From the NCBI RefSeq assembly GCF_013377855.1, contig NZ_JABXYJ010000001.1, forward strand, positions 558,498 through 622,497: a stretch of 64,000 bases of DNA. Direction: 5' to 3'. Numbering within the stretch: position 1 is the first letter of the stretch; each line of letters starts with the position of its first letter. The DNA is from Cognatundibacterium oligocarboniphilum (GTDB lineage Bacteria; Pseudomonadota; Gammaproteobacteria; Burkholderiales; Burkholderiaceae_D). Shown in pieces: positions 61,741 through 64,000 of the stretch. The position numbers were made by a program, and so were the translations under genes. The notes below the pieces were generated by a model. It searched no databases, was not told where the DNA came from, and was given only the letters and a program-made list of their open reading frames with translations.

Positions 61741-63663
61741 TTATTGCTGTGCCTGCGATACAGCGGTCAACGCCGCTTTATTGACAGATGTTTTTGCCTT
61801 TCTCTTCAATAATTCAAGGTAGGCCAACAGATCTTCCTGAGACTGCAGATTAGTGATCTGCTCTTTTTCAGACTGCCTTCTTGCCTTATCCGGCGTACCT
61901 GCATTTACTTTTGCGATACGGTAAATGGCGTATCCGGCAGCACCCGATGAAACACCGACGAAAGCAGGTAATTTTTGGGTATCTGCTTTCATAATTTGGG
62001 CTACAGCCTGTGCCGGGATGTCCTGTGTTTTGGAACGGGATACCAACTTAGGCTCGGCAAATCCAGAAACCGAATCTGCGGCTTTCAGAGCAGCCAATTT
62101 GGCAGCGCCTTCCTTCTCAGCTATCGCCTGCGCCTCTGCCTGAGTGACACGCGCTACAATAGCTGCACGTACATCATCCAGAGGCCGCTTGCTAGCCGCC
62201 TTATAGTCAAGAATACGCGCAGAAATCAATGTATTCGGTGCTACCTCGATCGCTTCCGTATTATGCTTTTTCTTTATCGCATCATCTGAAAAGAGTGCCT
62301 TCAACAGTTTTGTATTATTAACCGGTGCCGCAGGAGGCAAACCTGAACTCCCCTGGCGGGTCAGGCCATCCACCACCTCAATTTTCAGCTTCAGCTTATC
62401 GGCAACCGCCTTCAGGCTATCGGATTGTTCGTATACTGTATTACCAAAAGTCTCCGCAGCTTCTGCATATGCCTTTGCAGCCTTTTGTTTTTTAATGTCA
62501 GCAGCAATCTGTCCCTTCACTTCCTCCAAAGGCTTAACACTGGCCGCCCTGATATCCGTTACCTGGATAATGTGATATCCGAAATCGGATTGCACAACGT
62601 CACTGATTTCGCCCTTCTGAAGTTTATATGCGACATCCTCAAATGGCTTCACCATCGCACCCTTGCCAAAGAAATCGAGATCACCGCCACGCTCCGCGGA
62701 ACCAGGATCTTGCGAGTTTTCTTTAGCCAGCTTAGCAAATGAAGAAGGGTTTTTACGCACCTCAGTTAACAGCGACTCCGCTTTCGCTTTAGCTTTCGCC
62801 TTGTCCGCATCACTCGCATCTTTCTTCACCGCGATCAGGATATGACTGGCGCGACGCTGCTCATCAACGCTGTAGCTCTTACTGTTATTTTTATAGAATT
62901 CAGCAATCTCTGAATCACTGGCGCTCAACTGCGCCAACAGCGCATCCTGGTTCAGAACTACATATTCAGCCTTCACTGTCTCCGGAATTTCAAACTGTGC
63001 CGCATTTTTTTCATAATACGACTTGATCATCTCATCCGTTACCTTAACCTGGGCAGTGAAGTCTGCAGGCTTGAATGTCAGGGCCTGAATTTCACGCTCC
63101 TGCTCGCCAATCATAGCTACCCGTTCAGCGACAGTTTCAGGAATGAAGCCTGTATTCTGAATAGCACCAGTCAACTGCTCAACCGACAGATCCTGGCGCA
63201 AACGTTGGTCGAAGATTGCCTGATTCATTCCTTGCGAAGCCAGATAATTCAGATATTTTTCTTTATCAAAACCTCCATCTGCCTTCAACAAGCCCGGAAT
63301 AGACAAAATCTGTTTCTGCAACATCTGATCACTGATGGCAATTTTGCTTGCTCTAATTTCCGCACTGACAGCCTTACGGGCAACCAGTTCATCCAGCACG
63401 CCCTGCCGTACTTCAGGCGTATTCATCATTTTCGGATCAAATTGCGGACCATACGATTGACGGAAACGCTCCAACTGATCGCGCAGCGCAGCATCCAGCT
63501 CCTGCTGGCTGATGGATTGCCCGGCTACAGTTGCCACAGTTGACCCGGAAGCCGCCTGAGATCTGGTGTAACTCTCAATACCAAAAAATGCAAACGAAGG
63601 GAAAATAATCAGCAGCAATAAAAACTGCATCAATCGCTGATGGGTACGAATATATTCAAACAT
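61741..63663 (-). CDS. ppiD: periplasmic folding chaperone PpiD
   Basis: A 640-residue inner-membrane-anchored foldase of the SurA/PpiD class that works on proteins leaving the Sec translocon. The N-terminal anchor follows MFEYIRTHQRLMQFLLLLIIFPSFAFFG. A SurA_N-like region includes GQSISQQELDAALRDQLERFRQ. One parvulin domain (about 265-365) has RRASHILIAVKKDASD, GGDLDFFGKGAMVKPFEDVAY and FGYHIIQVTDIRA. A long C-terminal helical part ends in a Gln/Ala-rich tail. I chose ATG at 63663; a TTG two codons earlier is possible. It lies downstream of two tRNA genes and hupB, the usual order. Confidence 0.95.
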   Translation of the reverse strand: MFEYIRTHQRLMQFLLLLIIFPSFAFFGIESYTRSQAASGSTVATVAGQSISQQELDAALRDQLERFRQSYGPQFDPKMMNTPEVRQGVLDELVARKAVSAEIRASKIAISDQMLQKQILSIPGLLKADGGFDKEKYLNYLASQGMNQAIFDQRLRQDLSVEQLTGAIQNTGFIPETVAERVAMIGEQEREIQALTFKPADFTAQVKVTDEMIKSYYEKNAAQFEIPETVKAEYVVLNQDALLAQLSASDSEIAEFYKNNSKSYSVDEQRRASHILIAVKKDASDADKAKAKAKAESLLTEVRKNPSSFAKLAKENSQDPGSAERGGDLDFFGKGAMVKPFEDVAYKLQKGEISDVVQSDFGYHIIQVTDIRAASVKPLEEVKGQIAADIKKQKAAKAYAEAAETFGNTVYEQSDSLKAVADKLKLKIEVVDGLTRQGSSGLPPAAPVNNTKLLKALFSDDAIKKKHNTEAIEVAPNTLISARILDYKAASKRPLDDVRAAIVARVTQAEAQAIAEKEGAAKLAALKAADSVSGFAEPKLVSRSKTQDIPAQAVAQIMKADTQKLPAFVGVSSGAAGYAIYRIAKVNAGTPDKARRQSEKEQITNLQSQEDLLAYLELLKRKAKTSVNKAALTAVSQAQQ

Positions 63664-63720
63664 GTTCAACCGATCGTATGACTAAGGAATCACAAAATTT
63701 TGCATAAAACTGCAAATACA

Positions 63721-63746
63721 AAAAAAGGCGAACTTTCGTTCGCCTT
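63721..63746 (-). terminator. terminator after the tRNA genes
   Basis: On the minus strand AAGGCGAAC-GAAA-GTTCGCCTT is a perfect 9-bp stem with a stable tetraloop, followed by TTTTTTG. It ends the hupB-tRNA transcription unit before ppiD. Confidence 0.9.
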
Positions 63747-63756
63747 CTCGATTTTC

Positions 63757-63833
63757 TGGCGGAGCGGACGGGGCTCGAACCCGCGACCCCCGGCGTGACA
63801 GGCCGGTATTCTAACCAACTGAACTACCACTCC
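63757..63833 (-). tRNA. tRNA-Asp (GUC)
   Basis: The minus strand folds into a full cloverleaf of 77 bases including an encoded CCA. The acceptor stem pairs GGAGTGG with CCGCTCC, with one G-U pair. The anticodon loop is CTGTCAC, anticodon GUC. The T arm carries GGTTCGAGCCC. It lies 13 bases after tRNA-Val. Confidence 0.97.
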
Positions 63834-63846
63834 TTTTTATAAACTC

Positions 63847-63922
63847 TGGTGGGCGCTGAGAGGCTCGAACTCCCGACCTAAGCCTTGTAAGGGCTCCGCT
63901 CTACCAACTGAGCTAAGCGCCC
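63847..63922 (-). tRNA. tRNA-Val (UAC)
   Basis: The minus strand gives a 76-base cloverleaf with encoded CCA. The acceptor stem pairs GGGCGCT with AGCGCCC. The anticodon stem GAGCC/GGCTT encloses CTTACAA, anticodon UAC. The T arm has AGTTCGAGCC. It lies between hupB and tRNA-Asp, matching the hupB-tRNA order of betaproteobacteria. Confidence 0.97.
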
Positions 63923-63975
63923 GCACCTTTATTTATTGCATCGCACACCGAAACAGCCGTGTGCGAGAAAGAGCA

Positions 63976-64000
63976 TTAGTTTACAGCATCTTTCAACGCT
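63976..64000 (-). CDS. hupB: DNA-binding protein HU, C-terminal codons only
   Basis: Reading the minus strand from the right edge gives Ala-Leu-Lys-Asp-Ala-Val-Asn and a TAA stop. This is the usual C-terminus of HU proteins (GKALKDAVN). Only seven codons are inside the window. The call rests on this short match plus the well-known hupB-tRNA-Val-tRNA-Asp-ppiD order. Confidence 0.6.

Noticed and set aside
1..64000. CRISPR array, insertion sequence, prophage or integrative element
   Set aside because: No evenly spaced identical repeats, transposase, integrase or attachment-site duplication at the two tRNA genes was seen. The 14-residue protein repeats diverge at DNA level and are not a CRISPR.

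Overview
This is a bacterial chromosome segment. Gene content and order point to a betaproteobacterium of the order Burkholderiales, most likely near Oxalobacteraceae. The clues are a GntR regulator divergent from mdh and followed by sdhCDAB-sdhE-gltA-odhAB-lpdA; a phaC-phaB-phaR cluster without phaA; ratA/ratB beside smpB and guaB; and a hupB-tRNA-Val-tRNA-Asp-ppiD arrangement. Base composition looks close to half GC by eye, which is low for that order. The family-level placement is inference. I see no insertion sequence, prophage, integrase or CRISPR array; the window reads as core chromosome with a few unusual loci.

Layout. 1-2.9 kb: guaB (cut by the window edge), a DUF4124 protein, ratB-ratA and smpB. 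2.9-5.7 kb: a small exported protein and an OmpR/EnvZ two-component pair. 5.8-11.2 kb: one very large coiled-coil gene (about 1810 residues) built on a 14-residue repeat with a C-terminal membrane anchor; this is the most unusual gene here. 11.4-14.9 kb: upp, a methionine-type aminotransferase, a small exported protein and zapE. 15-33 kb: a TCA-cycle supercluster. The leftward arm is gntR, sdhCDAB, sdhE, gltA, odhA, odhB, a PspC-like gene and lpdA. The rightward arm is mdh, a CitE-like lyase, a lysozyme-inhibitor-like gene and acnA. The arms diverge across a 20-bp perfect palindrome that is a good candidate GntR operator.

33-45 kb: metC; an intergenic region with a palindromic element and a candidate 50-residue small ORF; an orphan periplasmic binding protein; rimO; phaR, phaB and phaC for polyhydroxybutyrate; pgeF, rluD, bamD and yaaA. 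45-55 kb: a PIN-domain protein, a two-gene cheZ-cheA chemotaxis locus, selO-msrB-yciB-bolA-ppiC, an orphan membrane-sensor histidine kinase and a very short flagellar rod-like protein. 55-61.6 kb: a leftward cbb3 oxidase operon, ccoNOQP-ccoG-ccoH, with two membrane-protein genes behind it. Its promoter has a perfect FNR/ANR box placed about 41.5 bases from a predicted start site. 61.7-64 kb: ppiD, tRNA-Asp, tRNA-Val and the last codons of hupB.

Together the metabolic genes give the complete oxidative TCA segment from citrate synthase to malate dehydrogenase, except isocitrate dehydrogenase, succinyl-CoA synthetase and fumarase, which are not in the window. They also give a low-oxygen terminal oxidase and the last steps of carbon storage as PHB. 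Several RNA-level or DNA-level structures stand out: two inverted repeats whose upstream arm is complementary to a downstream ribosome binding site, three long intercistronic hairpins in the metabolic operons, and two related TACTA(A)GGGGGAGTA elements.
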